From Pseudomonas sp. S06B 330 (GTDB lineage Bacteria > Pseudomonadota > Gammaproteobacteria > Pseudomonadales > Pseudomonadaceae), in assembly GCF_002845275.2 (NCBI RefSeq), contig NZ_CP088149.1:2972501-3036500 (forward strand): a stretch of DNA of 64,000 nt, in the 5' to 3' direction. The notes beneath the pieces are model-generated. The model was not told the origin of the DNA and did not search any database. It worked only from the letters and a program-made list of their open reading frames with translations. The position numbers and the translations under genes were made by a program. Shown piece by piece: positions 49,493 to 58,679 of the stretch. Position 1 is the first letter of the stretch. Each line of letters opens with the position of its first letter.

Positions 49493-50710
49493 TCACTCTG
49501 CCTTCAGCTGCGCGAGCTGTTGTACGCCAAGATCACCAGGCAAGCCGCCCCACGCCTCACGCAGGTAGTTGATCAGATCAACCACTTGTTCATCGCTGAG
49601 CTTGTCGGCAAACCCCGGCATTGGCTGCATGCGTTCAAAGCCGGTGAACTGCTGTTCGCCGATACCGTCGAGGATCACCTTGGCCAGGTTGCGGGAATCG
49701 GCCTGGCGCAGCACCGTATTGCCTTGCATGGCCACGGCAATGTGTGGCTTGCCCTCCCCCTCGACCCCATGACAGCCGGCACAAACGTTGAAGTACTGCT
49801 GACGGCCGCGCTTGGCGCTATCACTGAGCTGCTCCAACGCCACAGCATTGACCACCTTGGCCGGTGGCGGCTGGTCACCTAGCAAGTAAGTGGCCATCGC
49901 CGCCAAGTCGGCGTCTTCGAGGTGTTGGGTGCTGTGGTGCACCACTGGGAACATCTCGTTGAACATAGTGCCCTGGGCACTCATGCCGTGCTTGAGGAAG
50001 GTTGTCAGGTCAGGTGTGGTCCAGCCTCGTTCAGCCAGGTCCTGCGCCAGCAGGCTGGGGGCCAGGTAGCCGTTGAGCAGTCCACCGGTCAGGCGCTTGT
50101 CCTGTTGCAGGGCACCGATACTGTTGCGGGGGGTATGGCACTCGCCGCAGTGGCCAAGCACCTCGACCATGTACTGGCCGCGCTGCCACGCTGGGCTCTT
50201 ACCCTCGGTACTTTGCAACTCGACGCTTTTGCCGTAGAGCATGTTCCAGCCCGACAGGCCCATACGCACATTGAACGGAAAGCTCAGGCGAGTCTCCGGC
50301 GCCGGACGGTTAATCGGGGCCACACTCATCATGTACGCGTGGATGGCATCGGAATCTTCGCGCGTGATCAGATGGTAGGAGGTATAGGGCATTGCCGGGT
50401 AGAGATTGGCCCCGTCTTTGCGCTTGCCTTGGGTCAGGGCCGCGAAGAACTCATCAGCATTGTAACCGCCGATGCCGAACGCCTTGTCCGGGGTGATGTT
50501 ACTGCCCCAGATGGTGCCGAAGGGTGAATGAATTGGCAGGCCACCGGCAAACGGCGCCCCGCCTTCGGCGGTATGGCACGCCATGCAGTCGGCAGCGCGG
50601 GCCAGGTACTCCCCGCGTTTGAACTGGTCAGGGTCTGCCGCTTGCGCGGTGATTGACAGGGCAACGCCAACGGCCAGGGCGAGACCGGAAAAGACACGCA
50701 ACATACTCAA
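49493..50710 (-). CDS. Membrane-associated tri-haem cytochrome c of the aldehyde oxidoreductase
   Basis: 405 aa with an export signal (MSMLRVFSGLALAVGVALSI). Three CxxCH haem sites are seen: CMACH (about 42-46), CGECH (about 190) and CAGCH (about 322). This matches the cytochrome subunits of gluconate, alcohol and aldehyde dehydrogenases. It accepts electrons from the 2Fe-2S subunit in the periplasm and passes them to the respiratory chain. It overlaps the 2Fe-2S gene by 4 bases. Confidence 0.92.
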   Translation of the reverse strand: MSMLRVFSGLALAVGVALSITAQAADPDQFKRGEYLARAADCMACHTAEGGAPFAGGLPIHSPFGTIWGSNITPDKAFGIGGYNADEFFAALTQGKRKDGANLYPAMPYTSYHLITREDSDAIHAYMMSVAPINRPAPETRLSFPFNVRMGLSGWNMLYGKSVELQSTEGKSPAWQRGQYMVEVLGHCGECHTPRNSIGALQQDKRLTGGLLNGYLAPSLLAQDLAERGWTTPDLTTFLKHGMSAQGTMFNEMFPVVHHSTQHLEDADLAAMATYLLGDQPPPAKVVNAVALEQLSDSAKRGRQQYFNVCAGCHGVEGEGKPHIAVAMQGNTVLRQADSRNLAKVILDGIGEQQFTGFERMQPMPGFADKLSDEQVVDLINYLREAWGGLPGDLGVQQLAQLKAE

Positions 50711-51246
50711 CCCTCCTTGACCAGGCCGAGGTCGCTGAGCACCTCGCGAGTGGCTTCGTAATAGCGCACATACCCCGTGCAGCGGCAGATGTGGTGGCCC
50801 AGGCTGGCCTCGATGACCCCTTCAAGCTCGCTTTTCTTCAGCGCTTGGCGCTGGGCCTTCTCCACCAGCACGGTGGCGGCATTGACGAAACCAGGTGCAC
50901 AGTAGCTGCACTGGAACGCAAAGCGGTCGACGAACTTCTGCTGAATCGGGTTCAGTTCACTGAGTTCGCCCGCGTCGTCATACTTGGCATGGCCCTCGAT
51001 GGTGCGCACTTTCTTGCCGTCAAAATAGTTGGCGCCGGTGATGCAGGTGCGTACTTCCTCGCTGGTGCCATCGGGGTTGTCGACGATCACCACACAGGCA
51101 TGGCAGATGCCCTGACCGCAGCCAAGGCGCGAACCGGTGAGGTTCTGGTATTCATGCAGGTAGTCGATCATCGCCAGGTCCTCGGGAACCTCGACCGGGC
51201 CGACGGATTGACCGTTCAAGGTCAGTTGAAGCGAACGGTTAGCCAT
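50707..51246 (-). CDS. 2Fe-2S subunit of a molybdenum aldehyde oxidoreductase
   Basis: 179 aa from the ATG giving MANRSLQLTLNGQSV; longer readings run into the large subunit gene. The plant-type cluster has Cys43, Cys48, Cys51 (GCGQGICHAC) and Cys68. The second cluster has Cys113, Cys116 (QCSYCAPG) and Cys154, Cys156 (ICRCTGYVRYYEA). This is the small electron-transfer subunit of xanthine-oxidase-family enzymes. It lacks its own Tat signal and would be carried across with the large subunit. An 8-base overlap with the large-subunit gene shows coupling. Confidence 0.94.
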   Translation of the reverse strand: MANRSLQLTLNGQSVGPVEVPEDLAMIDYLHEYQNLTGSRLGCGQGICHACVVIVDNPDGTSEEVRTCITGANYFDGKKVRTIEGHAKYDDAGELSELNPIQQKFVDRFAFQCSYCAPGFVNAATVLVEKAQRQALKKSELEGVIEASLGHHICRCTGYVRYYEATREVLSDLGLVKEG

Positions 51247-54070
51247 TGAGGGCCTCCTTGATACGAGCGGGAGTGATAGGCAGGTCGCGTACGCGCTTGC
51301 CAATGGCATGCGCGACGGCATTGGCGATAGCGCCAACCACCGGGATCATCACCACTTCGGCGATGCCCTTGGAGGGGTCGGTAGGTGACAGCGGCGGCAG
51401 GATATCCGACGTCTGCTGCCACACCGCTACGTCTTTGCCATGCGGCAGGCGGTAGCGGTTGAAATTCCAGTCACCCTCCCCCGGTCCTCCTTCGTAAAGC
51501 GGCATTTCCTCCATCAGAGCATGGCCGATGCCCATGGCGATACCGCCTTCAAGTTGCCCTTTGACCAGCTCTGGCACCAGCACACGGCCACACTCCACCC
51601 AGCTGTGGTGGTTGAGGACCTGTACTTCGCCACTGCCCTTGTTCACTTTCACTTCAACGAGGGTCGCCACCGGGCTGTAGTAGGTGACCATGGCGTTGTT
51701 GAGTTGGGTGGCTGGATAGGCCGCGTTCTGGCGATCCAACAGGTGGTAACCGGCACTGTCCATCTGTGCTTTCTTCACCGGTGGCGCACCGTCGCCATAC
51801 TTCACTGCCAACGCATCGAGCGGCAGTCGATCGCGCACGCCGTCGATGACGAAATCGGCCTCAGCCCAGCTCCAGCGGTTAAAGCCATGCACACTGACGC
51901 CGGTGACCAAGCCCATCTCATGGGCTTTTTTCGCCAGTTCCGCGAACGGAATCGGTGACAGACCGTTGCCAGTCAGCGCGCCGTTAACCCACACCGCGTT
52001 CTCGCGGCGCACCACCAGGGGGTTAGCCTGGCCGCCAAAGGGGCCTTGACGCCAGATCGCCATCGCTGCCGGCCACAAGCCGTGATTGAACAGTACACGC
52101 GCCGCTTCGCGGGTGGCATGGCTGAAGTAAAACGCCGAGTTGGTCGCCGACGACGGCGAGGCCAGCTTGCCGACCCACCGCGGGTTGCGCAACGCGGCAT
52201 CTTGCTCAGCCTGGCTGATCAGATAGGGGTTGCCGCTGGTGGCCAGTTGCAGCTCCGGCCATTGGGTTTCAGCTGTTGTCACCTCGTCAGCCGAACGTCC
52301 GAGGAAGTCACCTACCACAAAGGCTTGTGACGTGGACATGCCAGTGCCCAGTTCAGTGCCGATGTGGCGCAGGCTGATATGGCCTTCAGCCGTGAACTCG
52401 ATGCTGGCCATCGGTGCCTCTGCCCCGGTACCAAAGTCCTTCTGGCAAATGGCGAAACCAACGCCGTACCAATTATCCGGGTCCTTGGCGTCCATGGTTT
52501 TCTTGTGTGCATCGCGGTGTTTCCACCCGTCGTGGGCACTGGCCTTGTCGAGGATTTCGTGCAGGCGCAAGGCACCGGCGGGCACAGCGCCCTGGGTGTT
52601 CTTCATGCCAGACTTGAGGGCGTTGACCCGGCGCAACTCGATAGCGTCCACGCCCAGGCGTTCAGCGATCTCATCGACCATCATTTCGGTCGCCGCCATT
52701 GTCTGCAGGGTGCCGTAACCACGCATCGAGCCCGCCTCGACGCCACGGGAGTGGTACGCGGTCACAGCCAGGTCGTTCTGCGGCATGTAGTAGATCGACT
52801 GCGCGGCCGTGGCCCCCACCGCCGCCACCGAAGAGCTGTAGTTGGCGCGGCCACCGCCATCAACGCTCATGTCCGCGCGGAAGATCTTGAAGGTCATGTC
52901 CTTCTTGTCCACTGCCAGCTGGTAATGAATGTCGAACGGGTGGCGTTTGATACCGCTCTGGAACTGTTCGTAGCGGTCGTTGGCCAGGCGCACTGGCACG
53001 CCGGCGCCGTACAGCGCGGCAAGGGCTGCGTAGAAAACGAAGATGTTGTTGTCTTTGGAGCCGTAGCCGACGGTGTAGCCAGGGTGCATGTTCAGCGTGT
53101 TCAGGGCGAAGCGCGACGGTTTGATCATGTGCACGCATTCGTGGGCTACTTCAAACGGGCACTGAGTGGCGACGACGAAGTGCAAGGTGCCGCTCTGCGG
53201 GTCGTACCAGCCGTTACCGTTGTCGGGTTCCAGTGCTGCCGGCTCAATCGAAGGCGTCTTGTAGCGCTCGTCGAACACCAGCCACTCCTGCGGCGGGCTT
53301 TGCAATTGCTCAGCCATACGCGTGGCATAGAACAACCCCTGCTCGGTCAGGTCACCGTGTTGCTTGGGCTCCTTGGACCAGACCGGCTTGCGGTTGAGAA
53401 TGGTCGGGAACAGCATCGAATTCTTCAGGCTGGAGAACTCATCGTCCTCATAGGGCGTCTTGCCGCCCACCCGCACGAAGCGGAAACTGCCATAGGGGTC
53501 GGTCTGGTACAGAGGCGCCTGGGCGCCGTAGCGAATGGCCTTATCGTTGAACTGCAGTTTCTGCTTGGCTCGGCGATACCGCTCGAAATCGTTCCAGATC
53601 AGGATCGCCACGGGGTGGCCGATGAACATCGGTACCTTGCCAGGCGGCAGCAACGGGTCCGGTGAATGGGCTTCAGGGAAGGCGATGCCGTCTTTTTCCA
53701 GGTCAGCAGCCGTGACGATTCGATCCGGCTGCAACTCGGCGCCCAGCCAGGACAGATCATGGCCCTCATAAATGCGGTCGGCCTTGATGGTTTTGAGCAG
53801 TAAAGCGTGGCCCTGCTGCTGCGGCCAGCCGGGCATGTCCTTGGCGCGAATGTCGCGGGCGAATACTTTGTTGCCACACACCTTGGACAGCGCATCATTG
53901 CGAAAGCGCGCTTTACCGTCGTGGTTCATCCATTTCTGCGGCGAAGTGGTCACAGCATTTTCCATCAGTGCGGCAAACGCCTGGCTGCCGAGCGGTGCCA
54001 GGGTTACGCCGACACCGGCAATCAGCCCACCTTGGAGCAAGGCACGCCGGGATATATCACGGTTGGACAT
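51239..54070 (-). CDS. Molybdopterin-binding subunit of periplasmic aldehyde/xanthine-oxidase-family enzyme
   Basis: 943 aa. The N-terminus is a twin-arginine signal (SNRDISRRALLQGGLIAGVG), so the enzyme acts in the periplasm. The family repeats are clear, for example RGVEAGSMRGYGTLQTMAATEMMVDEIAERLGVD read over 445-480 and GTELGTGMSTSQAF. The C-terminal part has GVGFAICQKDFG- and GEPP-like loops and the catalytic Glu region (WVECGRVLVPELVKGQLEGG, GIGHALMEE). The 943-aa form with a cytochrome partner is used by periplasmic aldehyde oxidoreductases with broad aromatic aldehyde range. Isoquinoline-type hydroxylation is the alternative. Confidence 0.88.
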   Translation of the reverse strand: MSNRDISRRALLQGGLIAGVGVTLAPLGSQAFAALMENAVTTSPQKWMNHDGKARFRNDALSKVCGNKVFARDIRAKDMPGWPQQQGHALLLKTIKADRIYEGHDLSWLGAELQPDRIVTAADLEKDGIAFPEAHSPDPLLPPGKVPMFIGHPVAILIWNDFERYRRAKQKLQFNDKAIRYGAQAPLYQTDPYGSFRFVRVGGKTPYEDDEFSSLKNSMLFPTILNRKPVWSKEPKQHGDLTEQGLFYATRMAEQLQSPPQEWLVFDERYKTPSIEPAALEPDNGNGWYDPQSGTLHFVVATQCPFEVAHECVHMIKPSRFALNTLNMHPGYTVGYGSKDNNIFVFYAALAALYGAGVPVRLANDRYEQFQSGIKRHPFDIHYQLAVDKKDMTFKIFRADMSVDGGGRANYSSSVAAVGATAAQSIYYMPQNDLAVTAYHSRGVEAGSMRGYGTLQTMAATEMMVDEIAERLGVDAIELRRVNALKSGMKNTQGAVPAGALRLHEILDKASAHDGWKHRDAHKKTMDAKDPDNWYGVGFAICQKDFGTGAEAPMASIEFTAEGHISLRHIGTELGTGMSTSQAFVVGDFLGRSADEVTTAETQWPELQLATSGNPYLISQAEQDAALRNPRWVGKLASPSSATNSAFYFSHATREAARVLFNHGLWPAAMAIWRQGPFGGQANPLVVRRENAVWVNGALTGNGLSPIPFAELAKKAHEMGLVTGVSVHGFNRWSWAEADFVIDGVRDRLPLDALAVKYGDGAPPVKKAQMDSAGYHLLDRQNAAYPATQLNNAMVTYYSPVATLVEVKVNKGSGEVQVLNHHSWVECGRVLVPELVKGQLEGGIAMGIGHALMEEMPLYEGGPGEGDWNFNRYRLPHGKDVAVWQQTSDILPPLSPTDPSKGIAEVVMIPVVGAIANAVAHAIGKRVRDLPITPARIKEALNG

Positions 54071-54305
54071 GGCTCATCCTCTGGGCAGCAACGGGCTGCC
54101 CATGTCGAATTCGGGTACAGGAGAAACTGGGGGGCGGAATCTTGGACGTTCCGTAAGTAAGGTCGGCGTAAAAATCTATAAAGCTGACCGTGGCGTCAAC
54201 TTTACCGCATTCAAGCCCCTTCTGGCAAAGTCAAGCAGACAACTTGTCGCGCTGCCTGCGAATTGGACCGGCTGCGCTAAGGATTTTTCTGAGTATTCAA
54301 GGGCG

Positions 54306-55094
54306 CTATCTGCCCCCAGCGGATGAGGCGATCAGCGCGAACAACTGGCTACGGAAGTTGATCCCTAGTCGATCAAATGCCCGGTTGCGGTAGGTCTTCA
54401 CCGTACTTTCCTTGAGGCCCAGATCAGCGGCTATGCCAGCATGGGTCATTCCCTGAAGCAAACGGCTACAGATATTCAGCTCTTGTGCAGTGAGCTCTGG
54501 GCAATGCTGGAGCAGCCGTTGCGGATGGTCGACGATAGGGTGCAGGCCGGTCAGCGCCAAATGCCCCCGCAGCAGTTGCAGTAGCGCCGGGCTCAGGGCT
54601 TCGCACATCTGTAATTCACGGTCACTGAAAAAACCCTGGTCACGATGGCGGTAAAGGTTGAAAAGCACGGGACGCTCCTGTTCGTCCAAGTACACGCTCG
54701 ACAGCCGTTCGATCATGCCGTGGCGCAGGTAGATGGCTTCTCGGTACGGCATGAAACGAATGTCTTGAGCCAAGAGGTGACCGACCTGGCCCGGTGCGGC
54801 TTTCAACGGCTCGAACAAGGGGTCATGTCGATGATAGCGCTCTATGTAGACCTGACCGCAGCGCAGCACCAGCCCTGCATCATGGTGTCGAGTTCCGGCA
54901 ACAAGCAGCTGCGGTCGTTCGCCCGCCATGCGCAAGACCGAAAAATGCTGACAATCCGCCCACTGACCAAGGCACGTCAGAAGCGCACCTGGGAAGCTAG
55001 GCGTGCCCAGGGTGCAGGCCAACTCGCTGAAATGACGAATGTCCTGAGGCAGGGTTGAAACCTGCGGGATGCTGAGACGAATCATGGCGCTCAT
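54306..55094 (-). CDS. LuxR-family transcriptional regulator
   Basis: 262 aa. An N-terminal ligand domain of unassigned type (about 1-185) is followed by a LuxR/FixJ helix-turn-helix (about 198-255, LTAQELNICSRLLQGMTHAG, then IAADLGLKESTVKTYRNRAF). It lacks the conserved autoinducer-binding residues of AHL receptors and is more likely to sense a metabolite. It lies between the Mo-enzyme genes and the divergent Rieske O-demethylase-like genes and could control both. ATG at 55094 was taken; 55085 is possible. Confidence 0.85.
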   Translation of the reverse strand: MSAMIRLSIPQVSTLPQDIRHFSELACTLGTPSFPGALLTCLGQWADCQHFSVLRMAGERPQLLVAGTRHHDAGLVLRCGQVYIERYHRHDPLFEPLKAAPGQVGHLLAQDIRFMPYREAIYLRHGMIERLSSVYLDEQERPVLFNLYRHRDQGFFSDRELQMCEALSPALLQLLRGHLALTGLHPIVDHPQRLLQHCPELTAQELNICSRLLQGMTHAGIAADLGLKESTVKTYRNRAFDRLGINFRSQLFALIASSAGGR

Positions 55095-55141
55095 GGATCG
55101 CTATTGTTTTTATGGGATGGGCGTCTGTATCAGGTCATATA

Positions 55142-55155
55142 GTTAACGTATTAAC
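55142..55155. promoter_or_regulatory. Small inverted repeat, candidate operator in the LuxR/oxidoreductase divergent region
   Basis: GTTAACGTATTAAC has perfect 5-base arms around CGTA and sits about 48 bases upstream of the LuxR-type start and 106 bases upstream of the reductase start. A role is inferred only from place and symmetry. Confidence 0.35.
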
Positions 55156-55260
55156 AATAGATCTGCAAGCAATCTGTAACCACCTTGTCCACCTCACGGA
55201 GGACAGTCTCGTCATGTGCTCGCTCGTAAGCTGGAACGACAACAATGACTGGATTTGCCC

Positions 55261-56220
55261 ATGGACCTTCATCCCCTGAGCCTGCGCGTCACTCACCTTG
55301 CCGCCGAAGCCAAGGACGTCGTGCTGATCGAACTACGCGCAGCCGATGGTCGGCCGCTACCGTCCTTCACCGCCGGGTCACACCTGGAGATCCTGGTTGC
55401 TGACAAGCAGCCCCGCCACTACTCGTTGCTGAACGACCCCAGTGAGCGCGACCGCTACCTGATCGCAGTGGGCCTGGCAGCGCAAAGCCGTGGTGGTTCG
55501 CGTTTCCTGCATCAACAGCTGCGCCTGGGCGATACCCTCGTCAGCAGCCTGCCACGCAACCACTTCCCGCTGGATGAGCAACTACAGCGTTACTGCTTGG
55601 TTGCCGGGGGCATCGGCATTACCCCGATCCTCGCCATGGTTCGTTGGTGCCAGGCGCATGCCAAGGACTGGCGCCTGGTTTACAGCGCCCGTAACCGGCA
55701 GCGGGCAGCCTTCTATGAAACGCTACGCGAGCTGGATACAGAACGGGTACACCTGCACTTTAGCGACGAGGCCGGCGGCCATCTCGATACCGTTGCACTA
55801 CTCGACTCCCTGCGCGACGGCGAGCACTTGTATGGCTGCGGCCCGGCACCCTTGCTTGACGCTTTGCAAGCAGCGGCCGGCCCACGTGCCGAGCGCCTGC
55901 ATGTCGAACGTTTTAGCGCCCCGGCAACCAGCGCCGAAGGTAATCGCGGTGATGAAGGTTTCACCCTGCACTTGCGCCGCAGCGGTCGCAGCCTTTGGGT
56001 GCCCCCACAGCAAAGCATTCTCGAAGCCCTCGAGGCCCATGGAATCGAGCTGCCGTTTTCTTGCCGATCCGGCATTTGCGGCAGTTGCCAGACCACCCTC
56101 TGCGCCGGACAGGCGGACCACCGTGACCTGATCCTCTCGGATGCCGACAAGGCCGAGGGACGTAGCCTGATGATCTGCGTCTCACGGGCGCTAAGCGAAA
56201 GCCTGGAATTGGATCTCTGA
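55261..56220 (+). CDS. PDR/VanB-family ferredoxin-type reductase
   Basis: 319 aa from ATG 55261. The FMN domain has RHYSLLNDPSERDRYLIAVG (about 45-64), the NAD domain CLVAGGIGITPILAMVRWC, and the C-terminal plant-type ferredoxin CRSGICGSCQTTLC. The order matches phthalate dioxygenase reductase and VanB. It supplies electrons to the Rieske oxygenase encoded 30 bases downstream. Vanillate O-demethylase reductase is the best-known member but the aromatic substrate here is not fixed. Confidence 0.92.
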   Translation: MDLHPLSLRVTHLAAEAKDVVLIELRAADGRPLPSFTAGSHLEILVADKQPRHYSLLNDPSERDRYLIAVGLAAQSRGGSRFLHQQLRLGDTLVSSLPRNHFPLDEQLQRYCLVAGGIGITPILAMVRWCQAHAKDWRLVYSARNRQRAAFYETLRELDTERVHLHFSDEAGGHLDTVALLDSLRDGEHLYGCGPAPLLDALQAAAGPRAERLHVERFSAPATSAEGNRGDEGFTLHLRRSGRSLWVPPQQSILEALEAHGIELPFSCRSGICGSCQTTLCAGQADHRDLILSDADKAEGRSLMICVSRALSESLELDL

Positions 56221-56250
56221 TTTGCCGCAAACCCCAAGAGGTATTTTTCG

Positions 56251-57351
56251 ATGTCACTACCCACCGACAACCTGATCGCGCACGCTCGCAAAGCCAGCGA
56301 GACCATGGCCGATCGTGAAACACCGTTCATCTACAACGAGTGGTATGTCGCCGCCTTCGACCATGAAGTCGGCCGGCATTTACTCGGTCGCCGACTGCTG
56401 GACCGCAGGGTGGTGATGTACCGGACCGAGGCGGGAGAGCCGATCGCCCTCGAAGACCGCTGCGCTCACCGTTCATTCCCGTTGTCGCGCAGCCACCTTG
56501 AGGGCGACAACATCGTTTGTGGCTACCACGGCTTTCGCTATGACCAGGCCGGCGACCTGACGCATGTACCCTCGCAAAAGAACTGCCCGCGCGGTATTGG
56601 CGTACGGCGCTATCCCCTGGTACGCCAAGGTCCGCTGTTGTGGATCTGGCTGGGCGATGAAACCCTCGCCAATGCGGCGAACATCCCGCATCAAGAGTGG
56701 ATTGACGATCCGGCCTGGGCCTGTACTTCCGGTTACTTTCATCACCCGGGCAACTACGTCAGCATGCATGAGAACCTCATGGACCTGACCCACCTGACCT
56801 TTCTCCATGCCAACACCATTGGCACTCCAGACTATGCCAGTGCGCCGTACAAGCTTGACCTCAAAGAAGGTCACTACACGCTGATCCGCGAGGTCGTACC
56901 AACCACGCTGGCGCCAGTCTGGGGCAAGACTACAGGGCTGGAAGGTTGTGCAACGGCTGCACGCATTGCCACCTCAGAGTTTCTTTCGCCAGCCTTGCAC
57001 CGAGTTAGCGTTACGTTCTACGACAGTGCACTGCCGGTCGAACGCCGCGAACAGTTCCACATTCGTACCGCGCACATTCTGACCCCGGAAACTAAAAACA
57101 GCCTGCATTACTTCATCGTCCACGGGCGCGACTTCGCCCAACACGACGAGTCACTGGGCGAGTTCATGCACGAGCAACTCTTCGCCGCCTTCAATGAGGA
57201 TGTCGAAGGTCTCGGGGCTTTGGAGGCGGTGCTCGACGACCCTGACGAGCAACATTACGAAATATCTGTGGCCAGTGATGCCCCTGCTGTAGCCACCCGT
57301 ATCTACCTGAAAAAACGCGCCGACGCCGAGCGCCAACCACGCAATCGCTAG
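56251..57351 (+). CDS. Rieske non-haem iron oxygenase alpha subunit (VanA-like)
   Basis: 366 aa, AGAGG before the ATG. Rieske cluster: Cys71-x-His73 (DRCAHRSFPL) and Cys90-x2-His93 (VCGYHGFRYD). The mononuclear iron site is in MHENLMDLTHLTFLHANT (Glu173, Asn174, Asp178, His181, His186). Length and motif spacing are those of vanillate O-demethylase-type enzymes. It is coupled with its reductase and followed by a porin and MFS transporter. Related members demethylate other methoxylated aromatic acids, so VanA itself is not claimed. Confidence 0.92.
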   Translation: MSLPTDNLIAHARKASETMADRETPFIYNEWYVAAFDHEVGRHLLGRRLLDRRVVMYRTEAGEPIALEDRCAHRSFPLSRSHLEGDNIVCGYHGFRYDQAGDLTHVPSQKNCPRGIGVRRYPLVRQGPLLWIWLGDETLANAANIPHQEWIDDPAWACTSGYFHHPGNYVSMHENLMDLTHLTFLHANTIGTPDYASAPYKLDLKEGHYTLIREVVPTTLAPVWGKTTGLEGCATAARIATSEFLSPALHRVSVTFYDSALPVERREQFHIRTAHILTPETKNSLHYFIVHGRDFAQHDESLGEFMHEQLFAAFNEDVEGLGALEAVLDDPDEQHYEISVASDAPAVATRIYLKKRADAERQPRNR

Positions 57352-57395
57352 GCATGCTGAAACACCAGCCATAACAACAATAAAAGAGAAAAGAG

Positions 57396-58646
57396 ATGCT
57401 CAAACCCGTGCGTGCAATCTTCCTCCAGCGCCTAGCGCTGGCGGTCGGACTGACGTTACCAGTGCTGGCTCACGCCGACTTCATCGCCGATAGCCAGGGC
57501 AGTATGGAACTGCGCAATTTCTACCAGAACCGCGATTTTCGCCAAAGCGCTGCCAAGCAATCTCGGGTGGGCAACTGGTCACAAGCCTTCATGCTTAGGA
57601 TGCAATCGGGGTTTACCGAAGGGCCGGTCGGTTTTGGTCTCGACTACCTCGGCTTGCTGGGCGTCAAGCTCGACTCCGGGCGCGGTCGCAGCGGCGATGG
57701 CACCCTGCCGTTCGGGCCACACTCGAAGCGACCCGTGGACGACTTTAGTCACATGGGTGTCACCGGCAAGCTGCGCTTGTCCAAAACCCGGCTCGATGTT
57801 GGCATTCTCACCCCAACCCTCCCCGTCGTCTTTCGTGATGACGCGCGGTTGATGCCGCAGACATTCGATGGGGCCTTGGTGGAATCCCGTGAAATACCGC
57901 AACTGACCCTGACCGGGGGCCAACTCTGGCGCTCACGTACTAGAGAATCCGCCGGCAGCGACCGCATGTACCTGGCCGGGCGTAGTGCTGACTTCGACAG
58001 CGGCGCCTTCGATGTACTCGGCGCCAGTTACGACGTCGGTCACGGCTTGAGCGCCAGCGTCTTTCGCGGGGAGCTGCGTGACGTATACCAGCAGAACTTC
58101 TACGGCCTGGTGCACAAACTGGCACTGGGCCCGAGCATGAATCTGCTCACCGACCTGCGTTTCTTCGACAGCGACAGCGCAGGCTCCGCCAAGGCTGGCA
58201 GTGTCGACAACCGAAACTTCAACGTGATGAGCACCCTGGCCTTCGGCGCGCACAAGGTCGGTTTGGCCTACCAGCGTATGTACGGTGACGACGCCTTCCC
58301 CACCCTCAACGGCTACACCCCTCCTTACACCGCCAACCTGGTGACCATTGGTACGTTTACCAATGCCCTGGAGCAATCGTGGCAGGCGCGGTACGACTTT
58401 GATTTCGTCGCCCTGGGATTACCCGGACTGAGTTTCATGAGCCGCTATGTAAGTGGCGATGACATTCGCACCAGCAGCGGCAGCGGCCAGGAATGGGAGC
58501 GCGACACCGACCTCGCCTATGTCATTCAGAGTGGCAGCCTCCAGGGATTGAGCCTGCGTTGGCGCAACGCGGTCTACCGGTCGAGCTACGCCAGCGACAT
58601 CGATGAGAACCGTCTGATTCTCTCCTACACCCTGAAGCTCTGGTAA
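57396..58646 (+). CDS. OprD-family outer-membrane porin
   Basis: 416 aa with a signal peptide (LQRLALAVGLTLPVLAHA, cleaved near 28). The mature part opens DFIADSQGSMELRNFYQNRDF, the OprD-typical start, and ends with an outer-membrane-type aromatic residue (LYTLKLW, Trp last). An 18-strand barrel pattern continues throughout. The OpdK/OpdP-like branch imports aromatic acids such as vanillate and benzoate. It lies between the oxygenase and the MFS transporter, so its role would be uptake of the same substrate. Confidence 0.9.
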   Translation: MLKPVRAIFLQRLALAVGLTLPVLAHADFIADSQGSMELRNFYQNRDFRQSAAKQSRVGNWSQAFMLRMQSGFTEGPVGFGLDYLGLLGVKLDSGRGRSGDGTLPFGPHSKRPVDDFSHMGVTGKLRLSKTRLDVGILTPTLPVVFRDDARLMPQTFDGALVESREIPQLTLTGGQLWRSRTRESAGSDRMYLAGRSADFDSGAFDVLGASYDVGHGLSASVFRGELRDVYQQNFYGLVHKLALGPSMNLLTDLRFFDSDSAGSAKAGSVDNRNFNVMSTLAFGAHKVGLAYQRMYGDDAFPTLNGYTPPYTANLVTIGTFTNALEQSWQARYDFDFVALGLPGLSFMSRYVSGDDIRTSSGSGQEWERDTDLAYVIQSGSLQGLSLRWRNAVYRSSYASDIDENRLILSYTLKLW

Positions 58647-58679
58647 TCCCCTTCACGTTCATCCCACGAGGTATGTCCA

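Noticed and set aside
52364..53665. 433-codon plus-strand frame opposite the Mo-enzyme large subunit
   Set aside because: Antisense to a well-defined 943-aa enzyme; His/Arg/Gly-rich with no recognisable domain.
54306..55094. The LuxR-type regulator as a quorum-sensing receptor paired with the lactonase-like gene at 20188
   Set aside because: Autoinducer-binding residues are not evident, no synthase is in the window, and the genes are 33 kb apart.
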